Source: Pedobacter planticolens (lineage in GTDB: Bacteria; Bacteroidota; Bacteroidia; Sphingobacteriales; Sphingobacteriaceae). From it: DNA of 64,000 bases. Shown here one piece after another: positions 1 through 8,280 of this stretch (position 1 is its first letter; each line of letters opens with the position of its first letter). The stretch is from the NCBI RefSeq assembly GCF_014172375.1, contig NZ_WNXD01000001.1, positions 1 through 64,000 of the forward strand. The letters run 5' to 3'. A program made the translations under genes and the position numbers. Below the pieces are notes generated by a model. The model had not been told where the DNA came from. It was given only the letters and a program-made list of their open reading frames with translations, and did not search any database.

Positions 1-71
1 CGAACAGAGAAGTTAAGCCCGCCAGAGCCGATGGTACTGCAGTAACATGTGGGAGAGTAGGTCGGTGCCAA
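1..71 (+). rRNA. rrf: 5S ribosomal RNA, 3' part only
   Basis: The first bases match the conserved second half of bacterial 5S rRNA: CGAACAGAGAAGTTAAGCCC near the start and then the GTGGGAGAGTAGGTCGGTGCC block. The 5' half lies left of the window, so the closing stem cannot be checked and the exact 3' end is approximate. A strong terminator follows about 10 bases later, which fits 5S being the last gene of an rRNA operon. A reading frame on the opposite strand across this region is not a gene. Confidence 0.93.
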
Positions 72-80
72 ATCTTAAAG

Positions 81-115
81 AAGCCCTGTAACGTAAGTTG
101 CAGGGCTTTCTTGTT
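81..115 (+). terminator. Intrinsic terminator of the rRNA operon
   Basis: A 12-bp stem (AAGCCCTGTAAC pairing with GTTGCAGGGCTT, one G-T pair) closes a GTAA loop and is followed by TTCTTGTTTT. It lies directly after the 5S rRNA end. Confidence 0.9.
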
Positions 116-413
116 TTATAACAATTGCAAAAGCATACCTCAATAGTAGTACAAACCCGATTGGGATAAACCTGATTGCGCCAAGGTACCGTGATGGGGC
201 TAAGAGCAAGGTTGTACTGGCAAAAGCAGGGCTGCACTCTTTTTCTAGCTCTCCAGTACCTTTCCAATCTCAAAAACAAATTATCATTTCTATGCGAATA
301 TTACGAATTTTAACTCTTGTTAAAATTTTGTTAAAATGTCTCAAATTGTGAGCTTAAAAATTTTAAAACTGTATTATTGTAAATTATGTTAATCTAAAAA
401 GAGCATTTGAATC

Positions 414-2177
414 ATGAAATTGAAGATCAGTTTATTTTTTGCATTTTTTATAGCGATAAGCGTTAGTATTTTTGCACAAGATAAAAACGTTATTCTCCCC
501 CCAAATTGGTTTAATCTCGATTTAACAGCGAATGGTTATTTTGGTATCAGTACAGAAAAAGCCTATAATGAATTGCTTAAAGACAAAAAGCCTAAGAAAA
601 AGATTATAGTTGCTGTAATAGATGGTGGTACAGATATTAAACATGAAGATTTAAAGGATGTTTTATGGACGAATGCTAAAGAAATTCCGGATAATGGAAT
701 AGATGATGATGGCAATGGTTATATAGATGATGTTCATGGTTGGAATTTTATAGGTTCTAAAAAAGGTAACCTAGCTTATGACAATCTAGAGCTTGTTCGA
801 ATTAAAAGGAAATATGAACCAAAATATAGATCTACTATTATGAGTACGGTATTAGATAGCACTGAGAAAAAGGAATATGCACTATATAAAAAGGTTCAAG
901 CAGATTTTGGTAAGAAATATGATGATGCGAGTTCAACATTCCCTGTTTATATTATAATTAAAAAGGTAATGGATTCTGTTGCCTTGATTAATAAAAAAGA
1001 AGTTCCATCCTTAGAAGATATAGAGAAATATAAAGCTGATGATGAAACAGAAGAATATGTAAAGAAAATTATAAGAAAAGGAGCTAAGGACGAAGGTAGT
1101 ATTGAGAAATTCTATACCACAATAAAAAAGGGGTATAAAGAATTAGAAGTAATGCTAAAATATAATTTGAATGTGAATTATGATCAACGTGCTGAATTAG
1201 TTGGTGATGATTATGCGAATTCTGAACAACATAATTATGGTAATAATGATGTAACAGGTCCGAATGCTGACCATGGAACGCATGTTTCAGGAATTATTGG
1301 TGCTAATAGAATGAATAATATTGGGATTTTAGGAGTAGCCAGCAATGTAAGTATTATGACGATTAGGGTTGTGCCAGAGGGTGACGAACGTGATAAAGAT
1401 GTAGCAAATGGAATTCGTTATGCGGTTGATAATGGCGCAAGAGTAATAAATATGAGTTTTGGTAAGGGTTATAAATGGGACAAAAAGGTTGTAGATGAAG
1501 CTGTGAAATATGCAGAATCTAAAGGGGTATTATTAGTGCATGCAGCAGGTAATGATAACAAAAACAATGATATCGAAGAGAATTATCCAACTAAATATTA
1601 CGATAGTCCTGAGGCTATTGCTTATGCCAATGCTCATCAAAAACCTGAGAAATTAGGATTTATTCCGCCAAAACCGGGAGAAATAATGAATGGGCAAGGG
1701 ATGGGAAGAAAACCAGATCCATTTGCGAAACCTAAACCATTAGATTCTGCAAAATTCAATTTACCTCATGCGAGTAATTGGATTGAAGTTGGTGCTAGTT
1801 CTTATAAAGATGATGATGATTTGAAAGCATCCTTTTCGAATTATGGCAAGAATAATGTGGATGTATTTGCACCTGGTTTTATGATAAATTCTACGGTACC
1901 TGGATCAAAATATGAAGAATACGACGGTACAAGTATGGCAGCACCGGTTGTTTCTGGTTTGGCAGCTTTAGTATTAAGCTACTATCCAGAGCTTAATCCA
2001 ACGCAGTTGAGAGATATTATTATTAAATCGGTAGCCAAAGTTGATCATAAGATTAAATATAAAAATGATAGAGATGAAAATGTTAGAGTTCCATTTTCAG
2101 AAATTTGTGTAAGTGGTGGGATTGTTAATGCTTATAATGCATTAAAGCTAGCAGAGTCTTATCAGCTTTCAAAATAG
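414..2177 (+). CDS. Secreted S8 (subtilisin-like) serine protease
   Basis: This is a 587-residue peptidase of family S8 with a signal peptide (residues 1-22, ending IFAQ). The catalytic triad is visible: Asp70 in VIDGGTD, His287 in HGTHVSG and Ser507 in GTSMAAP. The oxyanion-hole Asn is in the AAGND motif. Asp and His are about 217 residues apart, against about 30 in classic subtilisins. The extra segment, roughly residues 110-265, is rich in Lys and Glu. A second insert of about 60 residues, rich in Pro and Lys, follows the AAGND motif. There is no obvious C-terminal sorting domain. It probably acts outside the cytoplasm on proteins; the substrate is unknown. It has its own terminator and no operon partner. 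Confidence 0.93.
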   Translation: MKLKISLFFAFFIAISVSIFAQDKNVILPPNWFNLDLTANGYFGISTEKAYNELLKDKKPKKKIIVAVIDGGTDIKHEDLKDVLWTNAKEIPDNGIDDDGNGYIDDVHGWNFIGSKKGNLAYDNLELVRIKRKYEPKYRSTIMSTVLDSTEKKEYALYKKVQADFGKKYDDASSTFPVYIIIKKVMDSVALINKKEVPSLEDIEKYKADDETEEYVKKIIRKGAKDEGSIEKFYTTIKKGYKELEVMLKYNLNVNYDQRAELVGDDYANSEQHNYGNNDVTGPNADHGTHVSGIIGANRMNNIGILGVASNVSIMTIRVVPEGDERDKDVANGIRYAVDNGARVINMSFGKGYKWDKKVVDEAVKYAESKGVLLVHAAGNDNKNNDIEENYPTKYYDSPEAIAYANAHQKPEKLGFIPPKPGEIMNGQGMGRKPDPFAKPKPLDSAKFNLPHASNWIEVGASSYKDDDDLKASFSNYGKNNVDVFAPGFMINSTVPGSKYEEYDGTSMAAPVVSGLAALVLSYYPELNPTQLRDIIIKSVAKVDHKIKYKNDRDENVRVPFSEICVSGGIVNAYNALKLAESYQLSK

Positions 2178-2197
2178 TTGCTACAAAGTATAATGTG

Positions 2198-2229
2198 AAA
2201 TCCTTGGTTTTTATAATCAGGGATTTTTT
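2198..2229 (+). terminator. Terminator after the S8 protease
   Basis: A 10-bp stem, AAATCCTTGG with TCAGGGATTT (two G-T pairs), is followed by a T-run. It begins 20 bases after the stop codon. Confidence 0.7.
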
Positions 2230-2448
2230 GTGTAAGATATTTTTTTGATACTTAGAATTAGTAACAATTTAGTGATGTGGTTAAAATGAAATCAGATAAA
2301 AGTGCTTTTTTGAGCTACATATGGCTTTTTTGTTTCGGTAATTTATCTTTACTTCATAAATATTGATTTTGCTATTAAGCCATTAGCGGATTAATAAGTC
2401 TATTCGCTTAATGCTCGTTATTTGCTATAGACTAACCAGTAAATCAAT
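2230..2448. other. Intergenic leader before the glycine-rich protein gene
   Basis: This AT-rich stretch holds no reading frame I can support. A TATCTTTA sequence at 2344-2351 resembles the Bacteroidota -7 box with one mismatch, but no correctly spaced -33 TTTG is seen, so no promoter is called. Confidence 0.4.
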
Positions 2449-3300
2449 ATGAAAAAAATATACTTAAGTTTATGGATGGTGTTTTTGGCCATTTCTTCAT
2501 TTGCACAGAAATTGCCTGATATACAGACATCCAACATGGCTGCTCCTGCCACTGTTAAAATAGATGGGAAAACGACCGAATGGAATGATTCTTTTGCTGC
2601 TGAAAATAAAAGAACAGAATTATTTTATAGCATAGCCAATGACGATAAAAATCTGTATTTAGTACTTAAATCATCTAGTACAACAGGTTCTAATAAAATC
2701 ATGATGGGAGGAATAACATTTCTCATCAATACAGATGGTAAGAAAAAAGAGAAAGATGCAATAACCGTAACTTATCCGTTAATTGTTCGTGCAAATAGAG
2801 CACAAGGTGGAAGAGGAGGACAAAATAGACAAGGTGGTGGACAGGGTGGTTTCCAAAATCGAACTCAACAAAGTACACAACAGCGAGATTCTATAGCACT
2901 AGTTTTGCATAAAACTCAATTGGCGACTGTAAAGGAAATAAAAATATCAGGCTTTAAAACGATAACTGATTCGTTAATTTCTATTTACAATGAACATGGA
3001 ATTAAAGCAGTAGCATCTTTTGATCAAAAAGGAATATATACTTGTGAGTTTGCTATTCCATTAAATCTACTTGGCTTATCTGCAAATGATACCAAAGAAT
3101 TTGCTTATCAAATTAAAGTTAATGGATTAAGTAACATGAATTTTGGTGGTAACGGCGGTGGCTTTGGAGGAAATGGTGGCGGTTTTGGTGGAAATGGTAG
3201 AGGCGGAGGTGGATTTACCGGCGGAAATAATGCTGGTAGTGGGCAAGACTTAATGAGCCCTACTGATTTTTGGGGTAAATATAGTCTCGCCAAAAAATAG
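2449..3300 (+). CDS. Secreted glycine-rich protein, CBM9/DOMON-like N-terminal part
   Basis: The 283-residue protein starts with a signal peptide (residues 1-19, ending SFAQ). Residues about 30-85 (VKIDGKTTEWND, then YSIANDDKNLYLVLKSS) resemble the start of CBM9/DOMON-like beta-sandwich domains that begin with a K-DG-W pattern; this is a resemblance only. A Gly/Gln/Arg-rich patch lies near residues 122-145. The C-terminus carries GGNGGGF-type repeats over roughly residues 226-262. Such tails usually form flexible surface segments. The next gene, an outer-membrane barrel with its own Gly/Asn-rich loop, starts 37 bases downstream, so the two are probably co-transcribed and act together at the cell surface. 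No enzymatic residues are recognised. Confidence 0.8.
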   Translation: MKKIYLSLWMVFLAISSFAQKLPDIQTSNMAAPATVKIDGKTTEWNDSFAAENKRTELFYSIANDDKNLYLVLKSSSTTGSNKIMMGGITFLINTDGKKKEKDAITVTYPLIVRANRAQGGRGGQNRQGGGQGGFQNRTQQSTQQRDSIALVLHKTQLATVKEIKISGFKTITDSLISIYNEHGIKAVASFDQKGIYTCEFAIPLNLLGLSANDTKEFAYQIKVNGLSNMNFGGNGGGFGGNGGGFGGNGRGGGGFTGGNNAGSGQDLMSPTDFWGKYSLAKK

Positions 3301-3337
3301 TCTAATTTAAAAGCTCTTGACTCTAACCAATCCTTAC

Positions 3338-6244
3338 ATGATCCACTTTTATCAATTTCGCTCTTTTACTACTCTGTTTAAAGGATTAGTTTTTCTAATT
3401 TCATTAACTATTATTAGTACTAAATTACAAGCCCAAACACCTCAAACCCCTAAAAAGACAAATACACCACCTCCAGTATTAGTCCGCGAGATAAGTGGAA
3501 TTGTAAAAGATACAACTGATGTTGGATTGCCTGGGACTACTGTACGTTTAACTTCTGATAAAGATACATTAGTAATTAGCACCAATCCTGATGGGATTTT
3601 TGTATTTAAAAATGTAAAATCAGCAACTTATACCCTAAGTATTAATATGTTGGGCTATAAGTCTTTGGTTGCAAAATATAAACAAAATGATGCCATTCCT
3701 AGGATTGTAATGGATCCAATTATTCTAAAATCTCAATCAAATACTTTAGATGCCGTGGTAATTAATGGAACTCCTTCTATTACTTATAAAACGGATACTG
3801 TAGAATATAAAGCAAGCGATTATATTGTAAGAGAAAATGCAACGGTTGATGAATTGCTGAAAAAGATGGAGGGGATGGAAGTTGGTACAGATGGTTCATT
3901 GGTGCATCAGGGAACTGCTGTTACTAAAGCTAAAATTAATGGGAAAACTTATTTAGGAGGAGATGTTTCTACTGCTATTCAGAATTTGCCAGCAGAAATT
4001 GTTGAGAAAATCCAAGTAGTAGATGATTATGGAGATCAGGCTGCAAGAACAGGAATTAAGGATGGTGATCCCGAAAAAATCTTAAATATTGTTACTCGTG
4101 CCGATAAATCTGTTGGAAATACAGCTAATATGGCCGCTGGGGCTGGAAATAATGAAAGATACGAAGGTTCTGTATTCGCTACTAGGTTAAATGCTAATCA
4201 AACAATAGGTGTAAATGCCAGAATAAATAATACAGTAAATGGGGTGGCGAATAGTGGAAGTAACAATGGCGGGGGAAATACTGGAGGTGGCAATGGTGGA
4301 AGAGGTGGAAATGGAGGGAATAACGGGGGAGGAAACTCCTCAGAAGGAAGTGGAGGAACTACAAATAACGGAAATACCTCTTTTTCTTATCGTGATCAAC
4401 TGAGTAAAAAAGTTAAAATCAATACCAATTATAGATATAATTTTAGCGATGTAAATTCGCTGAATAGCAGTATTTCTCAAATACCTAGTTTATTGGGTAA
4501 AACGTTTTCAACTAATGATGGATCAACTAATAACAATACAAAGGCACATAATTTGAGTTTTGAATTAGAGGCTGATTTAGATAGTGCAAATTTTTTGAGG
4601 GTTAGTCCAACATTTAGTTATTCTTCGACTGAGTCAGCTAATCAATCATTTAATACACAACGTTTTATTGCAACAAATCCTACACCTGCAAATCCGTCAT
4701 TTCGTCAAGATCAGACTGGTAAAAATACAAGCTCAAACACAAGACCTAATTATGGAATAACAGTTTTTTATCAGCATATATTTAAAAAACCTAGACGGAA
4801 TATATCCTTCCAAGTAAGTTTAAATAACAATAACCAAGAAGCTGAACAAGAACGTAATTCTCGAATCCTATATTATAATGGTTTATCGGATGATTTACTT
4901 AAAGATTCGTTGGTCAATCGAATTGTTGATAGAGATAATTTAACAAAGAATTATAGAGGAAGTTTAACTTTTGCAGAACCTTTAACTGCAAATACGCAAT
5001 TGGAATTTAATGGGCAGATTAATTACAATGGATATGACAATACAGCTACAACAAGCAATATTTTTGCAGATGGAAGTAAGCACTTAGTAGATTCATTAAG
5101 TAATATATACGATTACTCATTTACGCAAACGCGTTTGGCTTTGAACTATCGTTATGGTGTTTCAAATGCCTCTAAAGTTAGGTTCTCTTTAGGTTTAACA
5201 GCTGTTCCTGGTGTGTTGAGTGGAACTAAAGCAAGTTTAGGCACAACAACTCATAGAACTAGTTTTAATTTGATACCTATCGCTCGTTTTCAATATTTAT
5301 GGTCGAGACAACATAGCATACAAATTAATTATTCTGGGAATGCTTCTGAACCTACTTTTGATCAAATTCAACCAGTTAGAGATGTGTCGAATCCTCAAAA
5401 TCCAATAGTGGGTAATCCAAATCTTAAAGTAACCTTCAATCACTCGATAAACACCAATTATAATAATTATATAGCTAATTCTAAGCTTAATTATTCGGTA
5501 AATGCTAATGCGACATTTGTGGAAAATTCTGTAGTACGAAATGTAGTACAAATTGTTGATGCATATAATAGTAAGAAAAATGAAACTCGTTATGTAAATA
5601 TTGCAGGTGTATATCGTATAAATGGAAATTATTCTATTAGTAAACAGCTTGATAATCGCAAATATGACCTTACACTAAATGGTAACGCAAGTTATAATCA
5701 TGGTGTTTCAATGAGTGATAGCAAGGAAAATATTACAACAACTTGGAGATTTAACGAACGTTTTGGACCAAGAATCAATCCAACAGAATGGTTGGAGATT
5801 AACCCTTTTGTTTCATACGATTATACAAAATCGAATAATACTTTGGCCAGTTCAATAGATAGTAAAACAAATACATTAGCGTTTAATATTGATGGAAAAG
5901 TTTATATGTGGCAAACCTTAATTTTTGGATATAGTGCCAGCAAAAACTATGTGAGTGGTATTAATGCAAACATTACAAACAATCCTTTGGTAATTAATGG
6001 TTATTTAGAAAAAGAATTTTGGAAACGCAAAGCTAAATTCACTTTTCAAGCATTTGATATCTTAAACCAAAATAATTTTGTGAATAGAAATATTTTAGAT
6101 AATGGAGGGATAGTAGATACAAAATCAAACTCACTTAGCAGATACTTTATGCTGCGCCTTACAGTAAGATTACAGAAATGGAGTGGGGTTAAACCTCGTG
6201 ATGGAAGGCAAATGATGAGAAGAGGAGATGGAAGTTTTAATTAA
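3338..6244 (+). CDS. Outer-membrane beta-barrel protein with carboxypeptidase-regulatory-like domain
   Basis: The chosen ATG gives 968 residues; the frame also opens from a TTG 21 bases earlier, but the ATG sits better before the signal peptide (ending LQAQ). A carboxypeptidase-regulatory-like beta-sandwich follows (REISGIVKDTT, then LPGTTVRL and NMLGYKS). Next comes a plug-like region (VDELLKKMEGMEV, KINGKTYLGGD, LPAEIVEKIQVVDDYGD). The rest is an aromatic-rich beta-barrel of the OMP_b-brl type. A Gly/Asn-rich insert lies near residues 305-350. It resembles a TonB-dependent receptor but lacks a recognised SusD partner. It probably forms an operon with the secreted glycine-rich protein just upstream. 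The ligand is unknown. Confidence 0.88.
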   Translation: MIHFYQFRSFTTLFKGLVFLISLTIISTKLQAQTPQTPKKTNTPPPVLVREISGIVKDTTDVGLPGTTVRLTSDKDTLVISTNPDGIFVFKNVKSATYTLSINMLGYKSLVAKYKQNDAIPRIVMDPIILKSQSNTLDAVVINGTPSITYKTDTVEYKASDYIVRENATVDELLKKMEGMEVGTDGSLVHQGTAVTKAKINGKTYLGGDVSTAIQNLPAEIVEKIQVVDDYGDQAARTGIKDGDPEKILNIVTRADKSVGNTANMAAGAGNNERYEGSVFATRLNANQTIGVNARINNTVNGVANSGSNNGGGNTGGGNGGRGGNGGNNGGGNSSEGSGGTTNNGNTSFSYRDQLSKKVKINTNYRYNFSDVNSLNSSISQIPSLLGKTFSTNDGSTNNNTKAHNLSFELEADLDSANFLRVSPTFSYSSTESANQSFNTQRFIATNPTPANPSFRQDQTGKNTSSNTRPNYGITVFYQHIFKKPRRNISFQVSLNNNNQEAEQERNSRILYYNGLSDDLLKDSLVNRIVDRDNLTKNYRGSLTFAEPLTANTQLEFNGQINYNGYDNTATTSNIFADGSKHLVDSLSNIYDYSFTQTRLALNYRYGVSNASKVRFSLGLTAVPGVLSGTKASLGTTTHRTSFNLIPIARFQYLWSRQHSIQINYSGNASEPTFDQIQPVRDVSNPQNPIVGNPNLKVTFNHSINTNYNNYIANSKLNYSVNANATFVENSVVRNVVQIVDAYNSKKNETRYVNIAGVYRINGNYSISKQLDNRKYDLTLNGNASYNHGVSMSDSKENITTTWRFNERFGPRINPTEWLEINPFVSYDYTKSNNTLASSIDSKTNTLAFNIDGKVYMWQTLIFGYSASKNYVSGINANITNNPLVINGYLEKEFWKRKAKFTFQAFDILNQNNFVNRNILDNGGIVDTKSNSLSRYFMLRLTVRLQKWSGVKPRDGRQMMRRGDGSFN

Positions 6245-6652
6245 TCGATTGGCCTAAATCTAGAATTAAGTCCTAAACATTACTTATTTAATGTAGTTAA
6301 ATCTCTCTGAAAGATTGTAATAAAGCATCTCTATGTTTCGTAAATAACTTGAATAAGTACTTTTTCATAAGATTTCTAGAGTAAATAACCATCATTATTC
6401 AATTCTTTGTTTTCTAAAGTTAACCTGTAACCCACCGTAATAAAATCATCTTTTGGTGTGAGATTAAACATATTGATTTTTTCTCGATTATTATCATTTT
6501 ATACTTAATAATTCAATTCTGCCCCCTATTTCTTCAAATTTGAAGCTTATTTCAATAAATAATTTATCAGCTTAAAAGGTGATTGTATGGAGAAATTAGT
6601 AGCTCTAATTTTGGGATATGATTATAAGTCTAATTGATAATGTATCTAATTT
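6245..6652. other. Intergenic region, possible degenerate coding remnant
   Basis: About 400 AT-rich bases without an intact gene. On the minus strand a 31-codon open stretch (rough coordinates 6376-6490, containing ITVGYRLTLENKEL) is preceded in another frame by about 25 open codons. This could be the frameshifted tail of a decayed membrane-protein gene. In DNA this AT-rich, open stretches of this size also occur by chance. No terminator is visible after the upstream barrel gene. Confidence 0.3.
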
Positions 6653-7018
6653 ATGAAGTTGGCATTAGTATATACATGCTTAAAAGTGAACGACATATGT
6701 AGTGCAACTCAGTTTCTTAGGGATATATTAGGCTTTGAAGAAGACAAATTCAATTTAGATGTTTTTGACGGAGGTTTGGTATTTACCAATGGAGAACATC
6801 ATAAAATTGTGTTAGTAGAGTGCGCAGAAGAAGTTCAAAATCCAACGATTTTACTGCTTACTAACGATTGTATTCGTGATTATCACAGTCTATTGGATAA
6901 AGGTATTCGATTTACTAAAACTCCAGATTATACGGATAATGGTTTAATAGCCGAATTTTTAGATCCATTTGGAAATTGCTATTGCTTATTGGAAGAGCGT
7001 AATTATAAACTTAATTAA
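6653..7018 (+). CDS. VOC (glyoxalase/bleomycin-resistance fold) protein
   Basis: This 121-residue protein has the typical length and pattern of a vicinal-oxygen-chelate domain. LALVYTCLKVNDICSATQFLRDILGF opens the first beta-alpha-beta-beta-beta module and LIAEFLDPFGNCYCLLEE closes the second; the DPFGN motif is characteristic. The usual metal-ligand positions are not all evident, so it may bind a ligand rather than catalyse. It ends five bases before the araC-type gene and is almost certainly co-transcribed with it. It may therefore sense or modify the molecule that the regulator responds to; that is inference. Confidence 0.85.
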   Translation: MKLALVYTCLKVNDICSATQFLRDILGFEEDKFNLDVFDGGLVFTNGEHHKIVLVECAEEVQNPTILLLTNDCIRDYHSLLDKGIRFTKTPDYTDNGLIAEFLDPFGNCYCLLEERNYKLN

Positions 7019-7023
7019 GTACA

Positions 7024-7896
7024 ATGAGGATTTATAAGGAATTAATTAATAAAAATACGATTACAAGCGGTACTCTTAATCGTGTTTCAGCTACTGTGGA
7101 TGAACAGAACTATAGCTTTAAGATTATATTTAGTGGACATCAGGATTTTTTAATAGGCAATAGAGAGATTAGACTTTATCCTGATAGTTTTATTCTATTG
7201 GCTCCAGGAACTAAATATTTAAGTCGGGTGGACTCGGATGAACCAATCAAAACACTTTCGATTTCTTTAACCCAAACCTTTGTAAGCGATTTTTTGGAGT
7301 CCAATTACATGAATTCAAATTGTTTAACTGCCTATAAAAATGCAGAAGCACAATTGCCGATCCAAACAATTTATCCTTTTAAAGGAGACATGTGGTTCAA
7401 TATAATGAATTTACAAACTCAACTCCATAAAGATCAAAACAATGAACAATTAGTTAATGAATATCTTTCACATGTATTAATTAACTATTATCGACTTTAT
7501 CATGAAGAGGTACAAGTAAAATTTGGTAATCTAAATTTTGCAAGGAATAGTACAAAAAAGGAAATATTTGGCAGGTTAATGCTAGCTAAAGAATATATCA
7601 GTAATAATTACAACCAGAAATTTAAAATTGAAGATGTCGCTTCTGCCTCTTGCTTATCAGCTACGCATTTAATGAGAACTTTTAAACTCGCCTATGGATT
7701 ATCTGCTTATGAATATTTAACACTTGTTCGTTTAAGTAGAGCGCAGGCTTTATTAAAAGAAGGAAAATATTCGATAAATGAAATTGTGATGTTAGTAGGT
7801 TTTGAATCGGTAAGCTCATTTATTAGTTTATTTAAATCATCTTTTAGTCATACTCCTTTAAAATACAAGAAGTTAATACATCAAAAAACAGCATAG
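7024..7896 (+). CDS. AraC-family transcriptional regulator
   Basis: This 290-residue protein has an N-terminal cupin-like effector region (about residues 1-150, including IRLYPDSFILLAPGTKY). A C-terminal AraC/XylS DNA-binding domain spans about residues 185-285, with two helix-turn-helix units; the signature FKLAYGLSAYEYLTLVRLSRA and the later VGFESVSSFISLFKSSF are clear. It follows the VOC gene by five bases. A terminator lies downstream, then the susC/susD pair. A 23-bp motif occurs once 46 bases after this gene and again about 80 bases before susC, so it may control that operon. No direct evidence links them. Confidence 0.93.
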   Translation: MRIYKELINKNTITSGTLNRVSATVDEQNYSFKIIFSGHQDFLIGNREIRLYPDSFILLAPGTKYLSRVDSDEPIKTLSISLTQTFVSDFLESNYMNSNCLTAYKNAEAQLPIQTIYPFKGDMWFNIMNLQTQLHKDQNNEQLVNEYLSHVLINYYRLYHEEVQVKFGNLNFARNSTKKEIFGRLMLAKEYISNNYNQKFKIEDVASASCLSATHLMRTFKLAYGLSAYEYLTLVRLSRAQALLKEGKYSINEIVMLVGFESVSSFISLFKSSFSHTPLKYKKLIHQKTA

Positions 7897-7941
7897 AAAA
7901 ATTAAAATATTTTACTTTTTAGCAAATTGTGAAATTTTAAG

Positions 7942-7964
7942 AATGGTGTTCTGGAAATATTTTA
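7942..7964 (+). repeat. 23-bp direct repeat, copy 1 (possible operator)
   Basis: The sequence starts AATGGTGTTCTG and ends ATTTTA. It matches the copy at 8180-8202 in 21 of 23 positions, in the same orientation, 238 bases apart. Both copies lie between the araC-type gene and susC. Confidence 0.6.
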
Positions 7965-8056
7965 GGTAAATATTGGTCCATACATTTGAATTGTTGAATA
8001 CGCATAATTTTTAGTACAGGTTATATCACGAATTCAATGTTAGTTAGTTATTTAAT

Positions 8057-8096
8057 AGCAGTAAACTTCCAGGATTGGAACTTACTGCTTTTTTAT
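8057..8096 (+). terminator. Terminator of the VOC-araC operon
   Basis: AGCAGTAA pairs with TTACTGCT, with a second short stem CTTCC/GGAA inside, and a T-rich tail TTTTTTATTT follows. It separates the regulator operon from susC. Confidence 0.8.
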
Positions 8097-8179
8097 TTAC
8101 TAGGGTTTTTGACTATTTAATTAAACTATTCAGCTCTATTTTTCTGCCATTTAAAAGCATTAAGCATGGTTATTTTCTA

Positions 8180-8202
8180 AATGGTGTTCTGCAAACATTT
8201 TA
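8180..8202 (+). repeat. 23-bp direct repeat, copy 2, upstream of susC
   Basis: This is the second copy of the motif at 7942-7964, with two substitutions. It ends 78 bases before the susC start codon, a plausible place for an activator site or promoter-proximal operator. Confidence 0.6.
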
Positions 8203-8230
8203 CATTTTGCCTTCTGCCTAACTTGCTAAA

Positions 8231-8252
8231 TGGACAGAAATTCATCTGTCCA
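8231..8252 (+). promoter_or_regulatory. Leader hairpin in the susC 5' region
   Basis: A perfect 8-bp inverted repeat, TGGACAGA and TCTGTCCA, closes a six-base loop and ends 28 bases before the susC ATG. It has no T-tract, so it is not a terminator. It could affect mRNA stability or translation. Confidence 0.55.
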
Positions 8253-8280
8253 TAAAATCTATTAACTAAAAATCTAAATT

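Noticed and set aside
13..279. 88-codon minus-strand frame at the window start
   Set aside because: It runs antisense across the 5S rRNA and its terminator and shows no coding character.
5297..5551. Antisense frame in the outer-membrane barrel gene
   Set aside because: It lies wholly within a well-supported gene and has low-complexity Ile/Tyr composition typical of a shadow frame.
6376..6575. Minus-strand remnant of a membrane protein gene
   Set aside because: Two short open stretches in different frames are suggestive but within chance for AT-rich DNA; mentioned only as intergenic content.
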